The notes below the pieces were generated by a model. The model saw only the letters and a list, made by a program, of their open reading frames with translations, had not been told where the DNA came from and did no database searches. From positions 1 through 64,000 of the forward strand of contig JBCBKP010000019.1 in the NCBI GenBank assembly GCA_038521625.1: 64,000 nt of DNA, given 5' to 3'. The position numbers were made by a program, and so were the translations under genes. Shown in pieces: positions 10,332 through 19,416 of this stretch. The stretch is from JBCBKP01 sp038521625 (GTDB lineage Bacteria > Planctomycetota > Phycisphaerae > Phycisphaerales > UBA1924). The stretch's first letter is position 1; every line of letters starts with the position of its first letter.

Positions 10332-11492
10332 TTACTGCAGGTTGACCGGCATGACGACGTAGAGGAAGTCGGGCCCGACGCGGAAGACGCCGGGCTTGTT
10401 CGGGGCCTTGAGCTCGATCTGGACCTCGGGCGTGTCGACGACCTTGAGCGCGTCGGTGATGAAGGTCGGGTTGAACCCGATCTCGATGTCGTTGCCCTCG
10501 TAGCTGGCCAGGTCGACGTCGATCTTCGCCTCTCCCATCTCGGGCACGCGGCTGGAGAGGACCAGCTGGCGTTCATCGGCGGTGAAGGCCATCCGCACGC
10601 CGCGGGACTCTTCGTTGGTCAGCAGGGCGGCGCGTCGGACGGCGGAGGCGAGGACGTCTTTGTCGAACCCGACGCGGATGTCCTGGTCCTTGGGGATGAC
10701 GTCGCTGTAGGGCGGGAAGGTGCCCTCGACGAGATTCGAGCTGAGCAGTGCCCGGGCGTTCTCGGGCGAATCGCCGGGCTCGAGGCCGAGGGCGAAGAGG
10801 ATCTGGCTGTCGGTGACGGCGATGGAGACCGGCTCGTCCGGCTCGCCGATCAGGCGGCCGAGCATGGTCAGGGCCTTCGAGGGCACGATCGAGGAGACGG
10901 TCTGCCCGTCGGAACTGGCGAGCGTGTCGCGGGCCAGCGCGAGGCGGCGTCCGTCCGTCGCGACCATCTCCAGCTTCTTGTCATCGCGCTTCAGGAGCAC
11001 GCCGTTGATGGCGTAACGGCTGTTCTCGCGTGCGGCGGCGAAGAGCGTGCGCCGGACGAGCTCCGCGAGCTTGCCGGCGGTGTGGGCGAAGCTCGGCCCG
11101 TCCTTGAGCGCCGCGAACGCGGGCGTGTCGGGGAACTCCTCCGGCGGAAAGCCGCGGAGCTGAAAGTGCGCATCGGCGCCGCGGATGTGGCAGACGTCGC
11201 CCTCGACATCGAGCGTGAGCGTCGGCTCGTGGTCCTCGGCCTGGATGATCTGGCTGAGCTTGTCGGCGGGGACGAGGCAGGCGCCGGGCTCCTGGACGTC
11301 GACGGCGTCGAGGCGCAGCGTGAGCGCGATCTCGGTGTCGGTCGCGGCGAGCGTGAGGCGGCCGGCCTTGCCCTCGGACTCGGCGGTGAGCTTCACGCAT
11401 GTGAGCTGCGGCCTCGGCGTCCGTGTCGCGACGACGCCCGAAACAAGGCGGACGGCGTCGAGCAGCGCGGCGCGGTCGGAGATGACTTTCAT
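10332..11492 (-). CDS. dnaN: DNA polymerase III sliding clamp (beta subunit)
   Basis: Encodes the 386-residue beta clamp that tethers replicative and repair polymerases to DNA. The three-domain pattern is visible: MKVISDRAALLDAV at the start, VATDGRRLALA in the middle domain, and the C-terminal end DFLYVVMPVNLQ, close to the canonical YVVMPMRL. The ATG at 11492 was chosen because it gives the standard clamp N-terminus; an upstream ATG would add 48 arginine-rich residues. It is placed directly before bamA rather than next to dnaA, an unusual neighbourhood for this gene. The DinB at 59.7 kb carries a likely clamp-binding peptide that would dock onto this protein. Confidence 0.95.
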   Translation of the reverse strand: MKVISDRAALLDAVRLVSGVVATRTPRPQLTCVKLTAESEGKAGRLTLAATDTEIALTLRLDAVDVQEPGACLVPADKLSQIIQAEDHEPTLTLDVEGDVCHIRGADAHFQLRGFPPEEFPDTPAFAALKDGPSFAHTAGKLAELVRRTLFAAARENSRYAINGVLLKRDDKKLEMVATDGRRLALARDTLASSDGQTVSSIVPSKALTMLGRLIGEPDEPVSIAVTDSQILFALGLEPGDSPENARALLSSNLVEGTFPPYSDVIPKDQDIRVGFDKDVLASAVRRAALLTNEESRGVRMAFTADERQLVLSSRVPEMGEAKIDVDLASYEGNDIEIGFNPTFITDALKVVDTPEVQIELKAPNKPGVFRVGPDFLYVVMPVNLQ

Positions 11493-11880
11493 GTCGCGCG
11501 ATCCCCAATTGGGCCTGGTGCGTCGGTCCGACCGCGACGGTCGAGCGGCCCTGGAGGGCCGGCCTTGTTGTGGTGCCCGAGGCAGTTTACCCCAACAGGA
11601 TGGATGGGGCGGGGCGGCAAGCGCGTGCGGAATCAACGCCGGCGGGGCAGCGCCGGGTTGCTTCGTGGGGCCGGGCGGGCGATACTGTCGGTCTTCGCGG
11701 GGGCCGTGCGGTCCTGCGCGGGGGGAAGCCAGCGCGACCCGCGCCGCAGTCGGCGGGGCCGGTTCGCGGACGGCGGAAGTGGCTCAGCGGGAATCCCCGG
11801 GGGATCCGGCGCCGCATCCGGCGCCGCGCGATCGTTCCCGACGCTCGGGCGGGCCCGCTCCGCGGAAGGAGCCGCCGCCG
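11493..11880. other. divergent intergenic region dnaN/tkt
   Basis: A 388-base region between the divergently transcribed dnaN and transketolase genes. It must hold both promoters, but no convincing -35/-10 pair, operator palindrome or riboswitch could be picked out by eye in this GC-rich stretch. The tkt ribosome site (GGAAGGAG) lies at its right end. Confidence 0.6.
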
Positions 11881-13851
11881 ATGTCTGTCGAAGCCGCCGT
11901 TCACGCCCAGGCGATCGAGATCTGCCGCCATTCTCTCGAGATGACCGCCGCCGCCGGCAGCGGGCACCCGACGACCTCGATGAGCATCTCGCACCTGGTG
12001 ACGGTGCTGATGTTCAGGTCGATGCGCTGGAGCCCGGAGTTCCCCGACTACCCGACCTCGGACCGGCTGGTGCTCTCGAGCGGGCACGCGGTCCCGGCGG
12101 TGTACGCGGCCGCGGCGCGGCTCGGGACGCACGTGGGCCGTCCCGGTGAGGAGCGGCGCCGGCTGACGATGGACGATCTGTCGAGCCTCCGGGAGACCGA
12201 GAGCGTGCTGGACGGGCACCCGAACCCGATGGAGGGCTTCCCGTTCTTCGACGCGGCGACCGGTTCGCTCGGTCAGGGCCTGTCGATCGCGGCGGGCATC
12301 GCCGGCGCGGCGCGGCTCGACGAGGTCGACAAGCGCGTGTACTGCCTAATGGGCGACGGCGAGTGCCGCGAGGGCCAGGTCGCCGAGGCGATGGACCTGA
12401 TCATCGACCGGGGGCTGACCAACGTGCTTCCGATCGTCTCGTGCAACGAGTACGGGCAGGCGGGCCGCGTGAGCGATCAGCAGTCGGCCGACGTGCTGGC
12501 GGGCAAGTTCGAGGCGTACGGGTTCGAGGTGATCAAGATCGATGGCCACGACCCCGCGCAGATCATCGAGGCGTTCGACCGGTTCGCCGAGCGCGCGACC
12601 GAGACGACCGAGCCGCCGCTGGCGGTGGTCGCCCGGACAGTCAAGGGCTGGGGATCGCCGAGCATCCAGGGCGGCGGCTGGCACGGCAAGCCTCCGTCGG
12701 GCGAGGCGCTGGAGACCGCGCTGCGCGAGCTCGACGAGACGCGGGTCGACCTGACCAGCGCGCTCGGCAGTGGCGACCAGTTCATGATCTCGCCGCCGAG
12801 CGAGGCGCCCGCGAAGACGCCGGTCGATGTCGATCTGCCGCCGCTGGGCGCCGCGATGCGCGAGCTCGACATGGAGAGCGTGCTGCACACCGGGCGGTGG
12901 GCCACGCGGAAGGCGTACGGGCTGGCCTTGCGCATGCTCGGCAGGCGGCACCCGGACGTGGTGGTGCTCGACGCCGACGTCAGCAATTCGACGTTCGCCG
13001 AGACCTTCGCTCGCGACCCCGAGCTGGCGCCGCGCTTCGTCGAGTGCAAGATCGCCGAGCAGGCGATGGTCTCGGCCGGCGTGGGATACGCCGCGGGCGG
13101 CAAGGTGCCGTTCGTGAGCAGCTTCGCCAAGTTCCTGACGCGGGCGTACGACCAGATCGAGATGGGGATGTACAGCGGCGCGAACCTCAAGATCGTCGGG
13201 TCGCACTCCGGCATCACGCTCGCGGCCGACGGGCCGAGCCAGATGGCGCTGCCCGACATCGCGTGGTTCCGCTCGCTCGCGACCGCGACCGACCACAACG
13301 GCAACCCGGGCTGCTACGTCCTGATCCCCTCCGATGCGTACGCCGCGTACGCCCTGACCGGCGTCATGGCCGACTACGAGGGGCTGTGCTACATGCGGAC
13401 GATGCGCAGCGACACCGAGTTCATCTACGGCGACGACCAGGTGTTCAACCTGGGCGGGTTCGAGGTGCTCCAGCAGGGTCGCGACGTGGCGCTGCTCGCC
13501 TGCGGCTACATGGTCCACGAGGCCAACCGGGCGATCGACCTGCTCGACAAGGCCGGCGTCTCGGCGACGCTGGTCGACATGTACTCGATCCCCTTCGATC
13601 AGGACAAGCTGCTCGACGTGATCGCGCAGAACAACGGCTACGCGATCAGCCTCGAGGACAGCTTCGGCGGGGGGCTGGGCTCGGCGGTCGCCGACGCGAT
13701 GGTCGAGGCGGGCGACGCCTTCCAGCTCGAGCAGATGCACGTGCGGAAGATCCCGAAGAGCTCGCGCACGCCCGAGCAGGTGCTGGCGCAGTGCGGTCTG
13801 ACGGCCGAGGACATCGTGGCGCGGGTGATGGAAGTGCTGCAGGTCGCCTGA
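11881..13851 (+). CDS. tkt: transketolase
   Basis: Encodes a 656-residue thiamine-diphosphate enzyme that moves two-carbon units between sugar phosphates in the pentose phosphate pathway and Calvin-type cycles. Visible motifs are GSGHP (26-30) and DGHP (111-114). GSLGQGL (128-134) and the cofactor motif beginning GDGE (158-161) follow. The pyrimidine-binding and C-terminal domains follow, with FVECKIAEQAMVSAGVGYA typical of the family's second half. The ATG at 11881 has GGAAGGAG at a good distance; the longer in-frame extension upstream has no coding character. The length is that of single-chain transketolase, not the split archaeal type. It ends 12 bases from the convergent gene at 13864. 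Confidence 0.93.
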   Translation: MSVEAAVHAQAIEICRHSLEMTAAAGSGHPTTSMSISHLVTVLMFRSMRWSPEFPDYPTSDRLVLSSGHAVPAVYAAAARLGTHVGRPGEERRRLTMDDLSSLRETESVLDGHPNPMEGFPFFDAATGSLGQGLSIAAGIAGAARLDEVDKRVYCLMGDGECREGQVAEAMDLIIDRGLTNVLPIVSCNEYGQAGRVSDQQSADVLAGKFEAYGFEVIKIDGHDPAQIIEAFDRFAERATETTEPPLAVVARTVKGWGSPSIQGGGWHGKPPSGEALETALRELDETRVDLTSALGSGDQFMISPPSEAPAKTPVDVDLPPLGAAMRELDMESVLHTGRWATRKAYGLALRMLGRRHPDVVVLDADVSNSTFAETFARDPELAPRFVECKIAEQAMVSAGVGYAAGGKVPFVSSFAKFLTRAYDQIEMGMYSGANLKIVGSHSGITLAADGPSQMALPDIAWFRSLATATDHNGNPGCYVLIPSDAYAAYALTGVMADYEGLCYMRTMRSDTEFIYGDDQVFNLGGFEVLQQGRDVALLACGYMVHEANRAIDLLDKAGVSATLVDMYSIPFDQDKLLDVIAQNNGYAISLEDSFGGGLGSAVADAMVEAGDAFQLEQMHVRKIPKSSRTPEQVLAQCGLTAEDIVARVMEVLQVA

Positions 13852-13863
13852 GCCGAGCGGCGC

Positions 13864-15288
13864 TCAGTCGTCGGACAGCCGCAGGCCGGTCTCGTCGTCG
13901 ACGAGTTCGAGCAGGTCGTCGATCGTCCAGTCGCCGCTGCGTGTCGGCGGCGGCGCGACCGGGGCGGGCAGGCAGCTCTCGAAGAACGCGTCGACGAACG
14001 CGTTGACGTCGGCCTGGCTGACCACGCCGAACGGCTCGGCCAGGTCGGCCCGGGGCTCGCCCGCGAAGAAGGCGTCGACGAACGCCTGGACGTCGTTGTT
14101 CGACCGCACGCCGAACGGCTCGACGAAGTCGGCGCGGAGGCAGCCGGCGAGCGGGACCTCGGCGATGAAGGCTGAGAACGCGCCCTCGCTCGTGCGCGCG
14201 ATGCCGCCCACGCGGGTGCCGTCTGCAGAGATGGACGTCGCGGTCACGAGCCTGGTCGGGCCCAGCGGGACGCCGAGGTCGCGCAGGAACGCATCGAGGT
14301 CGATCAGCCCGGTCTCGGGACGCCAGTAGGTGGCGCTGGTGTCGGTGATGCTCGAGGGCGCCGAGCCGACGATGATCCGCCCGTCCGCCGAGCAGGCCAG
14401 CGCCTCGGAGCCGGCGCCCGGGATCAGCTCGCCGAGGGGGATCGTGCCGGGGCCGCCGGCCTCCGGGTCGATCCAGCGGAACCCCTGCGAGCCGGTCGCG
14501 GTCGTGCCCGTGCCGATCACGATGGTGCCGTCGTCGGAGACGCCGTTGGCGAAGGCGGTGTCCTGACCGCCGGGCAGGTCCGCGATGAGCGTGACAACCG
14601 GCCCGGCGGGCCCGTCGGACCAGCGGTACGCGCTGAACCCGCCGAACGGGAGCGAGAACTGGCCGACGACGTGCCTGCCGTCGCGCGAGAGCCCGCCTGC
14701 GACGCTGAAGAACGCGTCGGCGAGCTCGCCGCCCAGGGGGCGGAGGCCGGTCGCGGGGGTGAAGCGGTACGCCCTGATGCCCTGGCTCGTCGTGATCTCG
14801 CCGGAGAAGATCGTGCCGTCGGCGCTGATCGAGCGGGCGGTGCTCCCGAGGGATCCGGGGATATCGAAGTCGATCGGAAGGGGCTGCACGCCGAGCGGCT
14901 GCATCCAGAGGACGCCGCGCTGGACGCCGAAGATGTCGATCGAGCCGCCGACGACCAGGGATCCGTCGTCGGCGACGTCTGAGGCGAAGCCGAACGGGCT
15001 GGCCGAGGGCAGCGCGCCGAGGGCGATGGTCCCCCGGCCGCCGCGGAGCGGGTCGATCCAGGCGAAGCCCTCCGGCCCGAGCTGCGAGGTCGAGCGACCG
15101 ACCACGATCCGCCCGTCGGACGACATCGAGTTGGCTCGCCCGTCGACCGACTGGCTCTGGAGCGCGCCGATCAGACGGACGCGGGCCACGTCCGCGGGCT
15201 GCGCCGCGGCCTGGCCGGCGAGAAGGGAACAGACAGCGGTCAGAGCGGCCACGCTCACGACACGACTACGGATTCGATCGCCCCGCAC
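13864..15288 (-). CDS. secreted HAF-type repeat protein with GC-type dockerin
   Basis: A 474-residue exported protein. A signal peptide (about 1-29, ending AGQAAAQ) is followed by a series of about 50-residue repeats of the form SxDGRIVVG...GFRWIDPEAGG. These match the extracellular HAF-type repeats seen in secreted planctomycete and proteobacterial proteins, probably a beta-propeller. The dockerin-like module has its cysteines 57 residues apart (CLRADF to FFESC). Unlike the other family members, the chain continues about 43 residues past the last cysteine, ending in an acidic helix-like tail (DDLLELVDDETGL). The start is GTG with GGAGGGG upstream. Role unknown; surface display is inferred. 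Confidence 0.82.
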   Translation of the reverse strand: MRGDRIRSRVVSVAALTAVCSLLAGQAAAQPADVARVRLIGALQSQSVDGRANSMSSDGRIVVGRSTSQLGPEGFAWIDPLRGGRGTIALGALPSASPFGFASDVADDGSLVVGGSIDIFGVQRGVLWMQPLGVQPLPIDFDIPGSLGSTARSISADGTIFSGEITTSQGIRAYRFTPATGLRPLGGELADAFFSVAGGLSRDGRHVVGQFSLPFGGFSAYRWSDGPAGPVVTLIADLPGGQDTAFANGVSDDGTIVIGTGTTATGSQGFRWIDPEAGGPGTIPLGELIPGAGSEALACSADGRIIVGSAPSSITDTSATYWRPETGLIDLDAFLRDLGVPLGPTRLVTATSISADGTRVGGIARTSEGAFSAFIAEVPLAGCLRADFVEPFGVRSNNDVQAFVDAFFAGEPRADLAEPFGVVSQADVNAFVDAFFESCLPAPVAPPPTRSGDWTIDDLLELVDDETGLRLSDD

Positions 15289-15405
15289 AGATCACCCCTC
15301 CGCGCGGCGTGAACCGCGCTTTGCGAGGGTAACACCTCGACCCGTAGGCACCGTCAAAGAATCGTGCGGGTCGCGTGAATCTGGGCAAACCAAGACGGCG
15401 GCGGA

Positions 15406-16218
15406 TCAGCTCCCGCTGCCGCAGCCGGCGAGGTAGAGCTCGACGAACGCGACGACGTCCGCGTAGCTCGCAAGCCCGGCCGGCTCTCGCAGGCCGGCGA
15501 CGTCCTCGTCGCCCGCGAAGAAGCCGGCGACGAACGCGTCGATGTCCGCCTGGTCGAGCATCTCGCGCGGGTCGGCCAGGTCGGCCCCGTTGCAGGGCCC
15601 GAACCCGCGCTCGAAGCGCAGCTCGAAGTCCGCGTCGGCGTTGGCGAAGCTGGTGGTCTGGTCGAGCCCGACCAGCGCGGCGTCCCGGGTCGAGGAGGTC
15701 GAATCGACCCGCCAGGTGTACGAGCCGGCGGGGAGGTTGAACGTGCGAGAGAAGAACGCGTCGAAGCGGGGGGCGGACTCTTGCAGCACGACGCCGCCGG
15801 GTCCCTCGATCTCAACGGTCAGCGACGACATCGCGTCGGCCTTGATCGAGGCGACCCAGCCCTGGTTGAAGGTCTCCAGCGTGACGCTCGAGTCCTCGAG
15901 CACGTCGAGGCCGATCTCGATCGAGACCGTCGATGAGGAGATCAGTCCGAACTGGAAGGTCGAGATCGAACCGGTATCGACGGTGAGTCGGAAGAGATCC
16001 GGGTCCAGTTCGGGCGTCGCGCGCAGGAAGACCGCCGAGCCGCCGCGGAAATCGGTCGCTTCGAGCAAGATCTCCTCGGGGCCGATCGCGGAGCTGCCGT
16101 CTTCGAACAGGCCGGCGTTGAACGTGACGTCGATGTCGTACAAGGCCGAGGTCTGCTGGTACAGCGGCTGGGCCCACGCCGCCGAGCACACCATCAGGGC
16201 CGCTCCACACGCTCGCAT
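15406..16218 (-). CDS. secreted protein with GC-type dockerin, GFGPC subfamily
   Basis: A 270-residue exported protein of unknown function. The ATG at 16218 has a GGAGGG site and gives a short signal peptide (MRACGAALMVCSAAWAQ). The body is a beta-rich region with the segment NLPAGSYTWRVDS, then the linker FERGFGPCNGAD leading into the C-terminal dockerin-like module, which ends LAGCGSGS. The cysteines of the module are 58 residues apart. The body plan and the GFGPC linker are shared with the genes at 28060 and 29043, so the three form a subfamily. It is divergent from the TetR regulator at 16490 across 271 bases. Confidence 0.78.
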   Translation of the reverse strand: MRACGAALMVCSAAWAQPLYQQTSALYDIDVTFNAGLFEDGSSAIGPEEILLEATDFRGGSAVFLRATPELDPDLFRLTVDTGSISTFQFGLISSSTVSIEIGLDVLEDSSVTLETFNQGWVASIKADAMSSLTVEIEGPGGVVLQESAPRFDAFFSRTFNLPAGSYTWRVDSTSSTRDAALVGLDQTTSFANADADFELRFERGFGPCNGADLADPREMLDQADIDAFVAGFFAGDEDVAGLREPAGLASYADVVAFVELYLAGCGSGS

Positions 16219-16489
16219 CGGAAACCCTCCGGGCCGAGTTCCCCCCGAGTCACACGGCACGGGCCACGGTACCGCGCCGGCCCAGGGGCTCCAAACGTGG
16301 ATCGGCCCGCGGACCCCTGTTCTCGGGCGTGGGGGATGGGGCGACGTGGGGGACGACTTGGCGGCGACTTGGGGGTGCGCGCGAGCCAGTGGTGCCCCTC
16401 GGGGGTCGGCGGGGCGGGTGCACCGCGAGTCAACCGTCCCCCGGGTCGATCTGGGCAGGATCCGTGTGGACCGGCGATAAACTATTGTC

Positions 16490-17086
16490 ATGCAGCACGA
16501 CACGGCCCGGGACCGACTTGTGCATTGCGCGACGAACCTGTTCTACCGGCAGGGCTTCCACGGCACCGCGCTCGAGCAGATCATCGAGTCCGCGGAGACG
16601 ACCAAGACCACGCTCTACAAGTACTTCCCCAGCAAGGAGGACCTCGCCCTCGAGTGCATCAAGCGGCGTGACGCGCGCTGGCGCGAGCGGCTCCCGCAGT
16701 TGCTGTGTTCCGGTGCGGGGCCGGATCCGGTCGAGCAGCTCCGGTACGTCTGGACGGTCTGGCGTGAGTGGTTCGGCGAGCCCGACTTCAACGGCTGCAT
16801 GTTCATCCACGCCTGCAGCGAGTTCCCCGATCCGCGACACCCCTGCCACGTCAGCGCCGCGGAGAACATCGCGGCGATCCGAGGGGTGATCCGCTCGCTG
16901 GCCGAGCGTGCCCGCTTCGAAGACCCCGTGGGATTCTCCGAGCGCTACATCCTCGTCATGCAGGGGGCGGTGATCATGGAGGTCGTCGAGCCGGGCAGCA
17001 GCGCCGTCGCGACGGCGCGGGCGATCGCGGAATCGATGCTCGAGGACGCGGTCAAGACCGCGGATGTGCCCAAGGCCGCCGGCTAG
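16490..17086 (+). CDS. TetR/AcrR-family transcriptional regulator
   Basis: A 198-residue DNA-binding repressor type. The N-terminal helix-turn-helix is clear at about 20-50: FYRQGFHGTALEQI, then TTKTTLYKYFPSKEDLAL. The remaining helices form the ligand-binding and dimer domain, whose inducer cannot be predicted. It is the only regulator inside the dockerin island and is divergent from the gene at 15406, so control of that gene or of itself is possible. No clear palindrome was found in the 16219-16489 intergenic. The ribosome site is weak. Confidence 0.88.
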   Translation: MQHDTARDRLVHCATNLFYRQGFHGTALEQIIESAETTKTTLYKYFPSKEDLALECIKRRDARWRERLPQLLCSGAGPDPVEQLRYVWTVWREWFGEPDFNGCMFIHACSEFPDPRHPCHVSAAENIAAIRGVIRSLAERARFEDPVGFSERYILVMQGAVIMEVVEPGSSAVATARAIAESMLEDAVKTADVPKAAG

Positions 17087-17127
17087 AGCAAGTCATCGGT
17101 TTCGCGACAAGCACGCGAGGCTCGGCC

Positions 17128-19287
17128 TCATCTCGCCGGGCATCCGGCAAAGAACAGATCCACGAACGCCGCCACGTCGAGCTGGCTGACGACGTCGAAC
17201 GGCACGGCGAGCCCGGCGACGAACGGGTCGCCGGCGAAGAACAGGTCGACGAAGGCCGCGACGTCCGCCTGGCTGATCACGCCGAAGGGCGGGACGAGGT
17301 CGGCCGGGCTGCAGCCCTCGGGGCCCTGGAACTCGACGGCCCCGATGTCGATGGTGGCGGCGCGGAAGCTCGAGTTGCCATCGACGTTGCGCGGGTCGAC
17401 GTAGAAGTCCCTGGTGCCGTCGTAGTTGAGCTCGGGCCGCAGCTGGGGAACGAAGCCAAAGAAGAGGGCGAAGGCGATGTTGATGTCGGTGTAGGCCGGA
17501 TCGAATCCGCGGTCGATCAGGTAGGCGATCTCCTCGCGGGCGCGGTAGTCCGGCTCCTGGTCGTTCGCGGACTGGTCCGCGCCGCCGGCGCCGGGGTCGT
17601 CGCCCCAGCCGTCGTCGAGCCCCGCGCCGTAGAAGCGGGCCCAGCTCTCCACGTCGCGGTTCACGTCGACCGAGAGCTGATCGACCGATTCGGTCGTCTC
17701 GCCCGCGAACCAGTTGGTCCTGTCGGTCCGCACGACCGAGCAGGCGTTGTTCGAGCCCGAGAGCGTGCCCAGCCCGTTCGCGAACGACGGATCGGCCTGG
17801 GCCGCCCAGACTTTGTCGAGCGACGAGGCCTGCGACCGTGTGAGGTTGCTGACCTCGGCGACGGCGGAGGTGTTGCTGATCGTGACGTCGCTCGGGTTCG
17901 CGAAGAAGCCCCCGAGGGTCACGACGATCGCGCCGGGCTCGTTGTCCAGGCCCGAGCGCGAGTAGTAGCTGCAGTTGGTCATCCTGACGTCGGAGCCCGA
18001 GCCGGCCCGGACCCACTGGCAGTCCTGCAGGAACGGCGTGCCGCCGCCGCCGTAGACCGAGTTGACGAATAGCGCCGTCGAGCCGTCCGCCGCGACGCTC
18101 GCGCCGGCGCGTTCGGCGGGTCCGAGCCCCGCGGTCGCCAGCGAGTTGACGCGGTTGGCGTAGAAGCTGCACCCGGCGAACCCCATCGCGCCGCCCGACT
18201 TGCTGACGACGGTGCCGGAGGGGGGGATGAACGCGCCGTCGTCGCCCGCGGCGTTCTGATGGAACCGGGTTGTGTACCAGGCCGCGTCGCTGTCGAAGTC
18301 GGTCCAGACCGCCGCAGTGCGGCCGCTCCGGTTCCGCATGAAGTCGCACTCCTCGACGACGACCCGGCAGGAGATCGTGTCGAGGACCGACCCGCCGGCC
18401 GAGGGCGAGTTCGGGACCGGCCCGCCGTTGCCGGTGAACGAGCAGCCGGCCAGCACGAGATCCCCCCGGGCCGCGTAGATCGCGCTGCCGGACGAGGCCG
18501 CGCGGTTGCCCTCGAACTTGCACCGCTCGAACACCCATCGGGAAAGGCCGCCGACGGTGTCCTCGAGGTAGCAGGCCCCGCCCTGTGAGGTGGCGAACTG
18601 CGACGCTCCGGCCGTGTTCGTGCGGAACGTCGTGTCGGCGACGGTCAGGTCGCCGGTCCCGAACGCCTGCAGCGCCCCGCCCAACCCGTTGGGCGAGGCG
18701 GTGTTGTTCTCGAACAGGCAGTTCTCGATCGTCAGCGACGAGCTCGCGCCGCCGGTGAACGCGACCGCGCCGCCGCCGAAGCCGCTGTTGTTGTTCCGGA
18801 ACGTGCAGCCCGTGACGATCGACCGACCCGTCCCGATCTGCACGGCGGAGCTGCCTGAAAGATCGTGGTCGCGGACGACGCAGCGGTCGAGCGTGACCGA
18901 CGCGCCGCTGTTCAGCGAGATGCCGCCGCCGCTCCCGTCGAGCGTCACGCCGCTGAGCGTGAACCCATCGGCGTTGACCTGGAACGAGGCGAGGACGGGT
19001 CCGGGCGGGAGGATGCGCGTCGGGCCGACGACGGTCGGGTCGTCGGGATTGACGCCCCGGATGGTCAGGTTCGCTTGCGTGACGCTCAGCGTGCCGGGGG
19101 GCTGGTAGCTGCCCGGGTAGAGCTCGATCACGTCGCCGTCCTGCGCGGCCGCGAGCGCCTCCTGGAGCGTCGAGAACTGCGCGCTGGGGAGTTCGAGGCC
19201 GTCGTCGTCGACGGTGAGGATGTTCTGGGCGAGCGCGAGCGGCGTCGCGAGGGCGATGGCGGCGGTCGCGGCGATGCGTCGGAACAA
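17128..19287 (-). CDS. secreted parallel beta-helix protein with GC-type dockerin
   Basis: A 719-residue exported protein. The start is TTG at 19287, supported by GGAGGAG; the signal peptide ends near LALAQ. Repeated turns such as FTLSGVTLDGSGGGIS and SSLTIENCLFENNTA indicate a right-handed parallel beta-helix of the pectate-lyase-like (choice-of-anchor Q) type, running from about 25 to 600. Such proteins bind or cleave polysaccharide or act as adhesins; no catalytic residues were recognised. The end FQGPEGCSPADLVPP begins the C-terminal module, which closes with FFAGCPAR. The DNA of that module is almost identical to the one in the downstream paralogue at 19417-21615. Confidence 0.85.
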   Translation of the reverse strand: MFRRIAATAAIALATPLALAQNILTVDDDGLELPSAQFSTLQEALAAAQDGDVIELYPGSYQPPGTLSVTQANLTIRGVNPDDPTVVGPTRILPPGPVLASFQVNADGFTLSGVTLDGSGGGISLNSGASVTLDRCVVRDHDLSGSSAVQIGTGRSIVTGCTFRNNNSGFGGGAVAFTGGASSSLTIENCLFENNTASPNGLGGALQAFGTGDLTVADTTFRTNTAGASQFATSQGGACYLEDTVGGLSRWVFERCKFEGNRAASSGSAIYAARGDLVLAGCSFTGNGGPVPNSPSAGGSVLDTISCRVVVEECDFMRNRSGRTAAVWTDFDSDAAWYTTRFHQNAAGDDGAFIPPSGTVVSKSGGAMGFAGCSFYANRVNSLATAGLGPAERAGASVAADGSTALFVNSVYGGGGTPFLQDCQWVRAGSGSDVRMTNCSYYSRSGLDNEPGAIVVTLGGFFANPSDVTISNTSAVAEVSNLTRSQASSLDKVWAAQADPSFANGLGTLSGSNNACSVVRTDRTNWFAGETTESVDQLSVDVNRDVESWARFYGAGLDDGWGDDPGAGGADQSANDQEPDYRAREEIAYLIDRGFDPAYTDINIAFALFFGFVPQLRPELNYDGTRDFYVDPRNVDGNSSFRAATIDIGAVEFQGPEGCSPADLVPPFGVISQADVAAFVDLFFAGDPFVAGLAVPFDVVSQLDVAAFVDLFFAGCPAR
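17182..17316 (-). repeat. dockerin-coding DNA repeat, copy 1
   Basis: These 135 bases match 19471-19605 at 132 positions without gaps. Both lie within the C-terminal module of adjacent beta-helix genes. Synonymous positions are as conserved as the others, which suggests recent duplication or gene conversion, not just protein-level selection. Confidence 0.9.
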
Positions 19288-19326
19288 GGTCGGTCTCCTC
19301 CGGGACGGGCCCCGCCCGAGCCTATG

Positions 19327-19360
19327 AAAAACCCCGGGCCGCGCGAAGCGCGAACCGGGG
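19327..19360 (-). terminator. intrinsic terminator after the beta-helix gene at 19417
   Basis: Read on the minus strand, a hairpin with outer arms ccccgg/ccgggg and an inner gcgcttcgcgc loop (19332-19360) is followed by TTTTT (19331-19327). It lies 57 bases past the stop at 19417 and should end that transcript before the next gene's TTG start at 19287. Confidence 0.85.
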
Positions 19361-19416
19361 CGAGTTCTATGAAAGTCCTGTAATGAATAGGTGTTGCGCT
19401 GGGTGCTCGTCTGCGG

